Both the position numbers and the translations under genes were made by a program. Source: Limnobacter humi (GTDB taxonomy: Bacteria; Pseudomonadota; Gammaproteobacteria; Burkholderiales; Burkholderiaceae_B). From it: 64,000 nt of DNA. The stretch's first letter is position 1. The number at the start of each line of letters is the position of its first letter. Positions 55,397 to 63,472 of the stretch are shown here, piece by piece. Location: positions 372,001 to 436,000 of the forward strand of contig NZ_JANIGO010000001.1 of assembly GCF_024518835.1 (NCBI RefSeq), read 5' to 3'. Below the pieces are notes generated by a model. The model searched no databases. It saw only the letters and a program-made list of their open reading frames with translations, and was not told where the DNA came from.

Positions 55397-56053
55397 ATGA
55401 GCAAGCTGTCGGATGAGTTGAGAGAGCGCATAGAGCAAGACATTGCCACGGGTGTTTTGGGCCCCGGCACTCACCTGGACGAGGCCGAGCTGGCCGAGCG
55501 TTTTGACGTGTCCCGCACGCCCATTCGAGAAGCCATCTCCATGTTAGCGGGCGAAGGTTTGGTGGAAATTCGGCCAAGACGCGGTGCTGTGGTGGTGCAA
55601 ATTACCCCCCAACGCCTGTTTGAAATGTTTGAAGTGATGGCCGAGCTGGAAGCCATGTGTGCCCGCCTGGCGGCGCGCCGCATCAACGACAAAGAACTGA
55701 TCCAACTACAGGCCGCGCACGACGCGTGCCGCAAAGCGGCTGCCAGCGCCGACACCGATGCCTACTTTTACGCCAACGAGAATTTTCACCGGCTGATTTA
55801 CACCTGCAGCCGCAACACTTTTTTAACGGAAGAAGCCGCAGCCCTGCAACGCAAACTGAGGCCCTACCGGCGCTTGCAGTTGCGGGTTAAAAACCGATTG
55901 CAGAAGTCGTTTGATGAGCACCAAAGTGTGCTGGACGCGCTGGCCGCCCATGAAGAACAAAAGGCGGCCACGCTGTTGCGCAACCATGTGCTGGTGCAAG
56001 GTGAGCGCTTTGCCGACCTGCTGGCCAGCCTGGCGCAAATGGAAACCCAATAA
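55397..56053 (+). CDS. GntR/FadR-family (FCD domain) regulator of malonate genes, MdcY-like
   Basis: A 218-residue regulator. The winged helix (LDEAELAERFDVSRTPIREAISMLAGEGLVEIRPRRGAVVVQ, residues about 30-72) is followed by an FCD ligand domain with helical metal-binding residues (ENFHRLIY near 130, HEEQKAATLLRNHV near 195). It is divergent from the TRAP/mdc operon, with a palindromic site between. By analogy with MdcY it likely represses in the absence of malonate. The symbol is withheld because orthology is not proven. Confidence 0.88.
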   Translation: MSKLSDELRERIEQDIATGVLGPGTHLDEAELAERFDVSRTPIREAISMLAGEGLVEIRPRRGAVVVQITPQRLFEMFEVMAELEAMCARLAARRINDKELIQLQAAHDACRKAAASADTDAYFYANENFHRLIYTCSRNTFLTEEAAALQRKLRPYRRLQLRVKNRLQKSFDEHQSVLDALAAHEEQKAATLLRNHVLVQGERFADLLASLAQMETQ

Positions 56054-56070
56054 GGGATACGTCTGAAGAC

Positions 56071-56871
56071 TTAGCCGTAAACCGCCACCACCTGGTAACC
56101 CAACGAGGCCAATTGGCCTGATGGGGTCCACAACTTGGCACTTTGGTTCACGTAACCATCCGAGCCTGCGGTGGTTTCCATGTCAATCTGAAACCAACCC
56201 TCTTCCAGATTGCCAGCGGGCAACGGCGGCAATTCCAGCGACCATGACACCGAACTGGCCATCACTGGGCCCTTGAAGTGGCTCAGGCATGGCGTGGGCG
56301 GGCCGTCACTCAACATGACAATTAACACCTCGGGGCTGATGCCCGCGTCTTTGGCGCGGATGTAGATGCCACTTTCCCAGAACGGGTTGCCCATGTAGGG
56401 AATGCTGCCCACGGCCCAGCGCATTTCAACATGCTGCAAAAAGTTGGGCGTGATTTTGGGAATGAAGGGCAGCGCAGGAATGTCATCCACCGCCTTGGGC
56501 AGTGGCGTGCGGGTGGGCGTGCGCAGGGGCAACTGGGTTTCTCGGGCAGCACCAAACACACCCACCACCAGGCCGGCCAGCGTGTCGTCACTGTAAATTT
56601 CGCAATGCACCTGGCTCACGCTTTTGCCCTGGCGCAGCAGGCGGGTTTTGTAATGCACCTCACCCACTGCCACTGGGCCCACAAAATTGGTTTGCAGTGC
56701 GCGCAGCGGCATGTCCAGCCCCAGCGTGTCGCGCATGGCCACCACAGCCAGTGCACTCAAAAAACCACCGAACATGGTGCGGCCCTGGGCCCAATCTTCG
56801 GTGGCGGTGTAGGTCACCGTGTCGCCATCCAAACGGCGGCCGGACAGAATTTCAGACAGTGCAACAGTCAT
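56071..56871 (-). CDS. Acyl-CoA thioesterase-like protein (TesB/4HBT_3 type)
   Basis: A 266-residue double-hotdog protein of the acyl-CoA thioesterase II-like group. The blocks DWAQGRTMFGGFLSALAVVAMRDTLG (near residue 25-50) and LQTNFVGPVAVGEVHYKTRLLRQGKSVSQVHCEIY (near 60-93) are characteristic. It hydrolyses or binds acyl-CoA; the substrate is unknown. It is 21 nt after the enoyl-CoA hydratase gene on the same strand and converges on the GntR gene. Confidence 0.87.
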   Translation of the reverse strand: MTVALSEILSGRRLDGDTVTYTATEDWAQGRTMFGGFLSALAVVAMRDTLGLDMPLRALQTNFVGPVAVGEVHYKTRLLRQGKSVSQVHCEIYSDDTLAGLVVGVFGAARETQLPLRTPTRTPLPKAVDDIPALPFIPKITPNFLQHVEMRWAVGSIPYMGNPFWESGIYIRAKDAGISPEVLIVMLSDGPPTPCLSHFKGPVMASSVSWSLELPPLPAGNLEEGWFQIDMETTAGSDGYVNQSAKLWTPSGQLASLGYQVVAVYG

Positions 56872-56892
56872 GGCAAGCCCTTGGGGTTATTT

Positions 56893-57669
56893 TTATTTGG
56901 AATGTTGTTCGAACTGCGCAAAATTGGGCGCGCGTTTTTCGGCAAAGGCCTTGAAGGCTTCTTGCGCCACAGGCTGCTTCAGCATGTTGATGAACAGCTC
57001 GCCCTCTTCGGCCATTTTGGCGGCCACCGGGGCCTTGTTGACCCCCTTCATGAGGCGCTTGCTGGTTAGCAGGCTGCTCAAGGGCAAGGCCAGTAGTTTG
57101 TTGATTTGGCCCTGTACATGCGCGGGCAGTTCGGCAGGCTCATGCACTGAGCTCACAATGCCGCACTCGCAGGCTTTCGTGGCGGTAAACATATCACCCA
57201 GCAACAGCAGCTCGGCCGCCTTTTGGTAGCCCGCCAACTGGGGCAATAACAGACTGCTCGACGCTTCAGGGCACAGGCCCAGCTTGGTGAACGGCATGGA
57301 AAACTTGGCAGTGCTGGCAGCGTAGACCAGATCGCAATGCAACAGCACGGTGGTGCCAATGCCCACGGCCACGCCCTGCACCTGTGCCACCACGGGCTTG
57401 GGGAAGGCGGAAATCAAGCGCAAAAAGCGAAACACCGGTGCATCCAGGTTTTTGGGTGGGTTGTTCACAAAATCGCCCAGATCGTTGCCGGCAGAAAAGC
57501 AGTCCTCATGGCCTTTGAGCAACACCACCTTCACTGCAGCGTTGTGCGAGGCCTGTGCAAAGGCATCGCCAATGGCGGTGTACATGGCGTTGGTGAACGA
57601 GTTTTTGCGTTCGGGGCGGTTGATGGTGATGGTCATCAGGCCGCTGTCGATGCTGGTTTGAATATCCAT
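56893..57669 (-). CDS. Enoyl-CoA hydratase/isomerase family protein
   Basis: A 258-residue crotonase-fold protein: TITINRPERKNSFTNAMY near residue 12, the oxyanion-hole block KGHEDCFSAGNDLGDF (near 55) and PVVAQVQGVAVGIGTTVLLHCDLVYAA (near 90-115). The catalytic glutamate positions differ between hydratases and isomerases; here the sequence around residue 120 (FSMPFTKLGLCPEASSSLLL) has a glutamate compatible with isomerase or hydratase activity. The ATG at 57669 is preferred over the longer start. It is likely cotranscribed with the thioesterase. Confidence 0.9.
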   Translation of the reverse strand: MDIQTSIDSGLMTITINRPERKNSFTNAMYTAIGDAFAQASHNAAVKVVLLKGHEDCFSAGNDLGDFVNNPPKNLDAPVFRFLRLISAFPKPVVAQVQGVAVGIGTTVLLHCDLVYAASTAKFSMPFTKLGLCPEASSSLLLPQLAGYQKAAELLLLGDMFTATKACECGIVSSVHEPAELPAHVQGQINKLLALPLSSLLTSKRLMKGVNKAPVAAKMAEEGELFINMLKQPVAQEAFKAFAEKRAPNFAQFEQHSK

Positions 57670-57741
57670 GGAAGGCTCTTCTTGAAATGTGCAATCGTGA
57701 ACTGGGGTATTCACCACATATTACACATTCAAGAGGGCATG

Positions 57742-57762
57742 TTCGGCTGTGTGTAAGCCGAA
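57742..57762. terminator. Hairpin in the intergenic region upstream of the hydratase
   Basis: A 7-bp stem (TTCGGCT / AGCCGAA) with a 7-nt loop lies 51 nt after the stop of the small membrane-protein pair on the minus strand. No clear T-run, so function is uncertain. Confidence 0.3.
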
Positions 57763-57813
57763 ACGGGTGGACGGAGGGGATTGTGTCCGGGAATATAAAT
57801 TGCGAGCCGATTG

Positions 57814-58149
57814 TTACTTTCCGGCGTACTCCTCAAGCCCGCCCTCACTTTCGGCGACTTGCAAAACGCGACGGGCATGCATCACCGTGACCACACACGC
57901 CGCGCAGGGCCCTGTGCCCACATAGCCCCCCAGACCACATAGGTTACCGGCGTCGAAAACCCCACACAGAATGAATACACCCACCATGCTACCCAGCAGG
58001 TATGCGCCAACATACAAACCACCGGCCACACACACAAACTGAAACCCGCGCAGGAGGTACCCTTGCCGTGCCAGCATCACCACCGTGTACAGTACCGTAA
58101 GGACTGTGAGCAGCAGCGACGCTGGGCCGCCCAACACCAAGAACCCCAT
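57814..58149 (-). CDS. Small hydrophobic membrane protein, unknown function
   Basis: About 111 residues (or 115 from an ATG at 58161) with three likely membrane helices (LLLTVLTVLYTVVML, FQFVCVAGGLYVGAYLLGSMVGVFILCGVFDAG) and a short charged tail ending EEYAGK. The ATG at 58149 overlaps the upstream gene's stop as TGATG, which suggests coupled translation. The larger open frame to 58779 is a shadow. I do not recognise the family; it forms a pair with the next gene. Confidence 0.6.
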   Translation of the reverse strand: MGFLVLGGPASLLLTVLTVLYTVVMLARQGYLLRGFQFVCVAGGLYVGAYLLGSMVGVFILCGVFDAGNLCGLGGYVGTGPCAACVVTVMHARRVLQVAESEGGLEEYAGK

Positions 58150-58634
58150 CACCGCTTCCATGAGAGCCACCAACCCAACAAGCCACCCACCACCATGCCA
58201 ATGCAACCAGTCACTGGCATGAAAACCAGTGCAACGACTGCGGTGGAGGACATGCGGCCAGGACCATACAGCGGATACCACACCGACACATGCATGGCGA
58301 CCATCACCGCCACAATTCCCGATAATCCACCCAAGCCCACGCACCAGAGCCGATTGGAATGCAGCGACCCAGCCATGGCGAAGCAAAGCACCGACAACAG
58401 AACACAGGGAATCAGCCCGATGAGTGCCAGATAAAAGAGATTCTCGCCTGCAGCGAATTGCCGCGCCAGAATATCCGCCAAGGCAGCCGATGGCGGAATG
58501 TGGCCGACCCAGACCTGCAAACAGAAGATGACCAATGAAGGCACCAGCAAGCCAATGAGCGGTGGTGACAAAAGCCAGAACAACCGTTGTTTTGTGAGCG
58601 GGCTCATTGAATGGATGGCCGCAGCCAAAATCAT
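58149..58634 (-). CDS. Small multi-span membrane protein, unknown function
   Basis: About 161 residues with four predicted membrane helices (LFWLLSPPLIGLLVPSLVIFCLQVW, FYLALIGLIPCVLLSVLCFAMAG, LWCVGLGGLSGIVAVMVAMHV, VVALVFMPVTGCIGMVVGGLLGWWL). I chose the ATG at 58634; an ATG at 58607 is equally possible, and neither has a clear ribosome binding site. It precedes a second small membrane protein with a 1-nt overlap, and lies divergent from the methyltransferase-like gene. Confidence 0.6.
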   Translation of the reverse strand: MILAAAIHSMSPLTKQRLFWLLSPPLIGLLVPSLVIFCLQVWVGHIPPSAALADILARQFAAGENLFYLALIGLIPCVLLSVLCFAMAGSLHSNRLWCVGLGGLSGIVAVMVAMHVSVWYPLYGPGRMSSTAVVALVFMPVTGCIGMVVGGLLGWWLSWKR

Positions 58635-58745
58635 GATGATTTGACTTTGATGGATTTCGCCGCCCCTGAATACCCCCGAATTGCGTAATGGTTGGGCCAG
58701 ACCACGCCACACTGGCCGGAACTGACATGCCCGACAACTTACTAA

Positions 58746-58770
58746 TTGTGTTTGAATTAAATTTACACAA
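58746..58770. promoter_or_regulatory. Inverted repeat upstream of the methyltransferase-like gene
   Basis: TTGTGT and ACACAA flank an AT-rich 13-nt spacer directly before the preferred ATG at 58778. It could be an operator or overlap the promoter of that gene. Position and symmetry are the only evidence. Confidence 0.35.
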
Positions 58771-58777
58771 GTCCTTC

Positions 58778-60862
58778 ATGACATACCTGACCTATCTCAA
58801 AGCGTCCCGAAACCTGCAGCAAACCGGCATGCAAGCCACCCACCTCGAAACGCCGCTTGCACACACAGCGCAAAAACTTGCCTGGCCCATTTTGGGGAAA
58901 CGAAAAAGAACGCCATTGAACCGACCGCAGAATCACGTGGAGCCTGACCACACAAACCCGGCATGGCAACTGATGAAACAAGGCTTGCCTGAACTGTATC
59001 GCCGATCACTGGCCAGGAAACTGCTGTTGCGGCCACCACAGGACCTGGTTCGATACCTGCTGGCCGATGAGATTGCTCAACCCAACGATTCAAGAGTCAA
59101 CTGGTCTGAACGAATCAACCAGGATGGAACCCAAAAGAAAAAATCCAAACCGTTTGACCGAACAATCTTGTCCGCTTGGAGCAGCATCCCGATTGACGTT
59201 CGGACCAATATCCGAAGCCGGAACCAAACACTTCTGGAATGGGTACTGAACACTTCAACCGAGATCAAGCAGCGATTCCCACCCATGGAAGCGGCTGCAA
59301 CAGCACTTTACGCGCCTGCCCTGCAGTCTCAAAAAACTGAATGGGTGAATACACGGTTCAGAGCGTTTTTTGATGCAACCGGAGAGACCAGCGAGCTACT
59401 GACCGGCCTAAAAGGTCATGCCTTGAACGCCGCGCAAACGCATTTGAACGCTGTACACAAGGTGTTTTTGACGCTATTGGCCAGCGAAATCTTCTCAACC
59501 ATCCAGGTACGGATGTCTGCCCAGACACCCACCGAGGAACTGAATTCCGCATGGCTTGCAATAAAGTCGCACTTGAACGCCCAATATGCCGGTTGGAATG
59601 ATGCCCGGGCGGCAACAAGGCTGTACGGAACGCCGAATTCTGTCATCGTTCCACGGCGCGTTCCCCAATTAAATCGCTTTGGCCTGGGCAATCTGACAGC
59701 CTTACTGAATCGTGAGCAGGTCAAAATCACCCACACCAGTACGGTGAAAGGCGGAGCGAGCCTGAACAATCTGGAAGCAATTGACCTCAACGCCCGTCAC
59801 ATCAAGGACCCCAAAGCAGCCAGGGCCATGACACAGTTTTTTTATTCCCGATTCATTAAAAAGACCTGCGAAGAAATCTGGCATGAGAAGGACCGAGCAG
59901 CACAGCTGGATTTCTTCAAGGTGTACATCAATAAACTGAAAGACAGCCTATCCAACACAGCGGAATACCCCATGACACAAGCCCTTGCCGTTACCCACAG
60001 TGCGATGGCCAAGGTCAACCTCCGGGCGAATACTTCAGCACAAACCCCGACCGTCAAGCATCGCATCTATGACCCCAGCGCGGGCTGGGGTAACCGGGTC
60101 TACGCATACCTCGCCCTGCTGAACACCAACCGCATTGATAAGGCTTACGCCAGTGACCCCAACATGGAGCACAATCAAATTCAGTCATTCCTGGATGGAT
60201 GCGTCAAGCTCGATACACTTTCGCATTTTCCGAAAACTGCCGAGCTCAAGAACCTCACGCTGGCCAATAAAACCATTGCTGAAAACTTGGCCCAGGCGCT
60301 TAGCGAAGAACCCGGGCAATACAGCGTTTACTTTTCCTGTCCGCCTTATGGTGACACACTGTCCGTCAAACATCGCCGACACGATCCAAAAGGCGATGTG
60401 ATGTATGAACAATACGACCGGCAAATCAACCACAGCGTTGACAGTTTTGTTGATGAATTCGGTATTCGCCTGGCCATTCTGGGCGGACAAGTGTTGTGTA
60501 AAAACGGGCAATTGTTGATGCAGTTCAACGCCCAACATGCCTTGGTATTGGCCAGCATTCTGAGTGAATCGGGATTGTTTAATGAGATTGAACTGGCTCG
60601 GGCCACCAACCCACCCAATCGGGCCGTCGAATCCAAAGATCCGATGTTGGTTTCCCAGCTTGCCAACAGCGGTCAATTGTATGTCATGGCCGCCAGAAAT
60701 GAGCAAACGCTTCGCCCCAACATTCGTCGAAACCTGCTGCCTGCCACATCAGCAGACGAGTTGATAGAAACACTCCAATCCAAGGCGGCAAGTTTGCGGT
60801 CCAGTGATTGCATTCAGACACAACTGGGGACGAAAGTCATGTACCGAAGCCAACAAGGGTGA
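58778..60862 (+). CDS. Orphan SAM-dependent methyltransferase-like protein with long N-terminal region
   Basis: A 694-residue protein (724 from an ATG at 58688). A Rossmann-type SAM motif (YDPSAGWGNRVYAYLALL, D432-G438), an acidic DPN near residue 462 and SCPPYGDTL (CPPY at 521-524) occur in the order of alpha/gamma-type amino-methyltransferases, where [DNS]PPY binds the target amine. The C-terminus GGQVLCKNGQLLMQF resembles the substrate-side strands. The first 400 residues are charged and helical and I do not recognise them; they may be the target-recognition region. No restriction endonuclease is adjacent. It may methylate DNA or RNA; this is inferred from motifs only. Confidence 0.65.
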   Translation: MTYLTYLKASRNLQQTGMQATHLETPLAHTAQKLAWPILGKRKRTPLNRPQNHVEPDHTNPAWQLMKQGLPELYRRSLARKLLLRPPQDLVRYLLADEIAQPNDSRVNWSERINQDGTQKKKSKPFDRTILSAWSSIPIDVRTNIRSRNQTLLEWVLNTSTEIKQRFPPMEAAATALYAPALQSQKTEWVNTRFRAFFDATGETSELLTGLKGHALNAAQTHLNAVHKVFLTLLASEIFSTIQVRMSAQTPTEELNSAWLAIKSHLNAQYAGWNDARAATRLYGTPNSVIVPRRVPQLNRFGLGNLTALLNREQVKITHTSTVKGGASLNNLEAIDLNARHIKDPKAARAMTQFFYSRFIKKTCEEIWHEKDRAAQLDFFKVYINKLKDSLSNTAEYPMTQALAVTHSAMAKVNLRANTSAQTPTVKHRIYDPSAGWGNRVYAYLALLNTNRIDKAYASDPNMEHNQIQSFLDGCVKLDTLSHFPKTAELKNLTLANKTIAENLAQALSEEPGQYSVYFSCPPYGDTLSVKHRRHDPKGDVMYEQYDRQINHSVDSFVDEFGIRLAILGGQVLCKNGQLLMQFNAQHALVLASILSESGLFNEIELARATNPPNRAVESKDPMLVSQLANSGQLYVMAARNEQTLRPNIRRNLLPATSADELIETLQSKAASLRSSDCIQTQLGTKVMYRSQQG

Positions 60863-60920
60863 CCTGCAAACAGCTTGAACCGATTCACGCGTGGGGACGT
60901 ACACAGTCTGCTCACAGCAG

Positions 60921-60958
60921 AGCATGGGCACTGGTTGGCCTACAAACGCAGCACCCTC
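60921..60958. repeat. Imperfect direct repeat, copy 1 (38 bp)
   Basis: Matches 61927-61964 at 34 of 38 positions by eye. The second copy overlaps the stop codon end of the secreted-unknown gene; this copy lies in the 119-bp gap after the methyltransferase-like gene and is non-coding there. Together they bracket about 1 kb holding the zinc-ribbon and GNAT genes. Confidence 0.75.
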
Positions 60959-60981
60959 TGCCCCGTCCTATTCATGAACAA

Positions 60982-61329
60982 TCAGTCGCCCATGAAGAAA
61001 TCCAGCGTCTTGTGCAACATACTGACCTTACCCATGTAAAATTCGGTGAACTTGCAACGTGCACACACCAAGGCGTTGTATCGGCCTGATTGCACATCGA
61101 ACCAAGAACTCCAAAACCCTTGGGTTACCCGAATCTGGTGCTCCTGATAGGCATGACAGCCACATTTCATACAGGTGTACTGAGAACCTTGCTGGCGTTT
61201 TTGCAACTCCTCTTTTAATGTTTTGTGCAGCCCAGCATAATCACCGGGGGACAATGCTGCCAACTGCACATGTCTGAGCAAATCTTCAAACGGTAGATTT
61301 GGAATGTCATCGGGGGTTAGCAGCATCAT
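60982..61329 (-). CDS. Zinc-ribbon nucleic-acid-binding-like protein (DUF2082-like)
   Basis: A 115-residue protein with CMKCG (near residue 53) and CARCKFTEFY (near residue 89), a zinc ribbon resembling the small COG3478/DUF2082 group that is predicted to bind nucleic acid. The N-terminal 45 residues are helical and add to the minimal ribbon. The call is by motif from memory. It lies between two direct repeats. Confidence 0.7.
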   Translation of the reverse strand: MMLLTPDDIPNLPFEDLLRHVQLAALSPGDYAGLHKTLKEELQKRQQGSQYTCMKCGCHAYQEHQIRVTQGFWSSWFDVQSGRYNALVCARCKFTEFYMGKVSMLHKTLDFFMGD

Positions 61330-61462
61330 GGTTTCTCATCGCTTGGAGGAACATATTGTGGCCGCGAAAAACGAGCAGACACATCACCCAGATGTGGCGC
61401 GGGCAGTCGACGGGGTTCTTGAAAAGCGGTGTGACCGATTCAAGGTCCAACCGATTTTGACA

Positions 61463-61882
61463 TCAACGCTTGCGTTGAATAAAGAAGGCGTTGTGGGCTG
61501 CTTGAAAGCCCACTGTGGGGTAATACGACATGGCACCGGGCGCCGACAGCAATAGCAGCATGACTTGGTCGCCAATGGCGGCCTGCACCTGGCGAATCAG
61601 CTCGCGGCCAATGCCCTGCCCCTGCTGCGGCTTGCACACAGCGAGGTCTGACAGATAACAACAATAGGCATAGTCGGTGAGTGCGCGGGCCACACCCACC
61701 AACTGCCCGCCCTGCCAAGCCGACACCACCAGGCAAGGCGCTGCAAACATGCGGGCAATTCGGGGAAGGTCGTCAGTGGGGCGCTTGATGCCAGAGGAAT
61801 CAAACACCCGGGCAATGTCCACCGGGTTGAGCGGGTTGTGCTGCGGGGTGTTGAATTGGTAGTCGGTGTGGGGGTTTTGCAT
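61463..61882 (-). CDS. GNAT family N-acetyltransferase
   Basis: A 139-residue acetyltransferase; the acetyl-CoA-binding motif is in LAVCKPQQGQGIGRELIRQVQAAIGD (near residues 73-98, Q/RxxGxG/A pattern), followed by LLLSAPGAMSYYPTVGFQAAHNAF. The ATG at 61882 opens MQNPHTDYQFNTP. The substrate is unknown. Confidence 0.88.
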   Translation of the reverse strand: MQNPHTDYQFNTPQHNPLNPVDIARVFDSSGIKRPTDDLPRIARMFAAPCLVVSAWQGGQLVGVARALTDYAYCCYLSDLAVCKPQQGQGIGRELIRQVQAAIGDQVMLLLLSAPGAMSYYPTVGFQAAHNAFFIQRKR

Positions 61883-61926
61883 GGGGCTGCACACACGGGG
61901 TGACATGTGCAGTTTACTCGGAGCGA

Positions 61927-61964
61927 AGCATGGGCACTAGTCGGCCTGCAAACGCAGCACCATC
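61927..61964. repeat. Imperfect direct repeat, copy 2 (38 bp)
   Basis: Counterpart of 60921-60958. It contains the last codons and stop of the secreted-unknown gene (minus strand, RLQAD) plus the bases just beyond it, which suggests copy 1 is a stray duplicate of this gene end. Confidence 0.75.
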
Positions 61965-62428
61965 AGCGCCGTTCCGTTGACCTCCCCCCACTGAACACTG
62001 AATTCATCAAAGCCCAGCAATTCAGCAATGCCGGGAAAACTGCGGGGCTGAGCCAAGTCCTGCTCGGTCAAACTGCTGAGTTGGGGCTCAACAACGTGAA
62101 GATCGCTTGGCTTGAGCAATATAGACAACACGCTATTGAGCACCTTGGGCACGGACTGACCTGAGGCGCTTGGATTCACCACAACAAACAGCTCCACACC
62201 ACGGTGGTTGCAGGCGTATTCACTTAACTGGAAGGTACCGATGCCTTTCAAGAAACCAAGGTGCAGCTTGTGCGCCTGAATGGTGTTGAAGTGTGTGACA
62301 TTTCTGGAATGCGCAACAGTGTTGATTGATATACCACTGCTTTCAAATACACAGTTGAGAGAGGCCTGCGCGGGTGTGTTCAATAGCCCGACAGAACACA
62401 ACAGGGTTGTGATGATGATCTGCTTCAT
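61937..62428 (-). CDS. Secreted hypothetical protein
   Basis: A 163-residue protein with a clear signal peptide (MKQIIITTLLCSVGLLNTPAQA) and two cysteines in the mature part (LNCVFESS and EYACNHRG), suggesting a periplasmic disulfide. I do not recognise the fold. It starts 9 nt after arfB on the same strand. Confidence 0.75.
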   Translation of the reverse strand: MKQIIITTLLCSVGLLNTPAQASLNCVFESSGISINTVAHSRNVTHFNTIQAHKLHLGFLKGIGTFQLSEYACNHRGVELFVVVNPSASGQSVPKVLNSVLSILLKPSDLHVVEPQLSSLTEQDLAQPRSFPGIAELLGFDEFSVQWGEVNGTALMVLRLQAD

Positions 62429-62437
62429 TCAAATACC

Positions 62438-62836
62438 TTAAATCCCCACCTTGGACCGACCCGACTTCACCTCGGCCCGTTTGGACTTGCCTTCCCGCCG
62501 GCGGCGCTTGGACGCCAACGTTGGCCGGGTTGGGCGGCGGGTGCGCGGCACATGCTCGGCCTGCTCAATCAGCTCACGGAGCCTTGCCAAGGCCTCAAGC
62601 TTGTTGGCCTCTTGGCTGCGCGAGCCCTGCGCTTTGATGACGACCATGCCCTCGCTGGTGATTCGACTGTCGGAGATGTTGAGCAGCCTTTCCTTCACGG
62701 ACAGTGGCAACCCAGAGGCATGAATATTGAAGCGGAGCTGAACCGCTGTTGCAGACGTGTTGACGTGCTGACCACCGGGGCCTTGGGCACGGATGGCGGT
62801 GAATTCAATGTCAGATTCGGAAAGGACGTAGCGCAT
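62438..62836 (-). CDS. arfB: Alternative ribosome-rescue factor ArfB (peptidyl-tRNA hydrolase)
   Basis: ArfB releases stalled peptides on ribosomes without a stop codon. The 132-residue protein has the GGQ motif in AQGPGGQHVNTSATAVQL (near residue 16-33) and a basic C-terminal tail (RRPTRPTLASKRRRREGKSKRAEVKSGRSKVG) that reaches into the mRNA channel. The ATG at 62836 fits the family; the longer start at 62881 does not. Confidence 0.94.
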   Translation of the reverse strand: MRYVLSESDIEFTAIRAQGPGGQHVNTSATAVQLRFNIHASGLPLSVKERLLNISDSRITSEGMVVIKAQGSRSQEANKLEALARLRELIEQAEHVPRTRRPTRPTLASKRRRREGKSKRAEVKSGRSKVGI

Positions 62837-62896
62837 TTCGGTAGGCCCTAGTAATAGCACCGAGAGCACTGGGATGGTCAATTTTGACCTTCATAA

Positions 62897-62912
62897 AATC
62901 CTCACGATTGGG
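62897..62912. repeat. Direct repeat upstream of arfB, copy 1
   Basis: AATCCTCACGATTGGG matches the copy at 62947-62962 with one mismatch, exactly 50 bp apart. The gap between arfB and the Ivy-like gene has no ORF. Confidence 0.6.
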
Positions 62913-62945
62913 CGGAAAGTGAAGAAATAAAGTACGAATTGGAAG

Positions 62946-62969
62946 GAATCCTCACGATCGGGAGGATTC
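62946..62969. repeat. Direct repeat copy 2 within an 8-bp hairpin
   Basis: AATCCTCACGATCGGG lies inside a perfect inverted repeat (GAATCCTC / GAGGATTC, 8-nt loop). It could be the terminator of the Ivy-like gene on the minus strand or a regulatory site for arfB; no T-run on the minus strand favours neither. Confidence 0.5.
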
Positions 62970-63006
62970 TTACATAGCCACCTCATTACGTCCAATTATT
63001 GTCCGT

Positions 63007-63465
63007 CTAATCGCCATGCCGTTCTAAAAACCCCTTTCGAATAACCTCTGGCAGCACCGAATAATCATCTGTCATGCCATACCAACGGGTACTCACCCGA
63101 TTTTCCGCCCGCGTAAAAAAACCTGCCCAAACCGTTTGGTTGGCAGGGTCGATCACCACGGTGGCCATATCGGCCGGGCAATTGTGCGGAAGGCATTGGT
63201 CAACAATCAGCAAGCCCTCCACCTCAGCAACCGGTGCTTCGGCTTTGAACCTGGCCAATGCAGCCTGTTCTGCTTTTGGCAAGATCTGCTTCAGCGCAGC
63301 TTGAATCGCTGGCTGCCTCAGAAGTGATTTCTGACCCACCAACCGGGTAGATGGTGCCTTGCCCAACCACGCGGTGAATGTATTCCAGTCGGCAGTGGGG
63401 CTTGCCGCTTCCGAAATACCAGCCCACAAACACAACAAGATCAACGGCCATTTCAAGGGTTTCAT
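63007..63465 (-). CDS. Ivy-like lysozyme/transglycosylase inhibitor, periplasmic
   Basis: A 152-residue protein with a signal peptide (MKPLKWPLILLCLWAGISEA) and the CLPHNC motif at residues 91-96, which corresponds to the active-site-plugging CKPHDC loop of Ivy, the inhibitor of vertebrate lysozyme. The WAGFFTRAENRVSTRWYG segment that follows also resembles the family. It begins 7 nt after the lytic transglycosylase gene, so it likely protects the cell or a neighbour against that enzyme. A genuine periplasmic location is supported by the signal peptide. The match is by motif; identity outside it is low. Confidence 0.7.
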   Translation of the reverse strand: MKPLKWPLILLCLWAGISEAASPTADWNTFTAWLGKAPSTRLVGQKSLLRQPAIQAALKQILPKAEQAALARFKAEAPVAEVEGLLIVDQCLPHNCPADMATVVIDPANQTVWAGFFTRAENRVSTRWYGMTDDYSVLPEVIRKGFLERHGD

Positions 63466-63472
63466 TGCGGGC

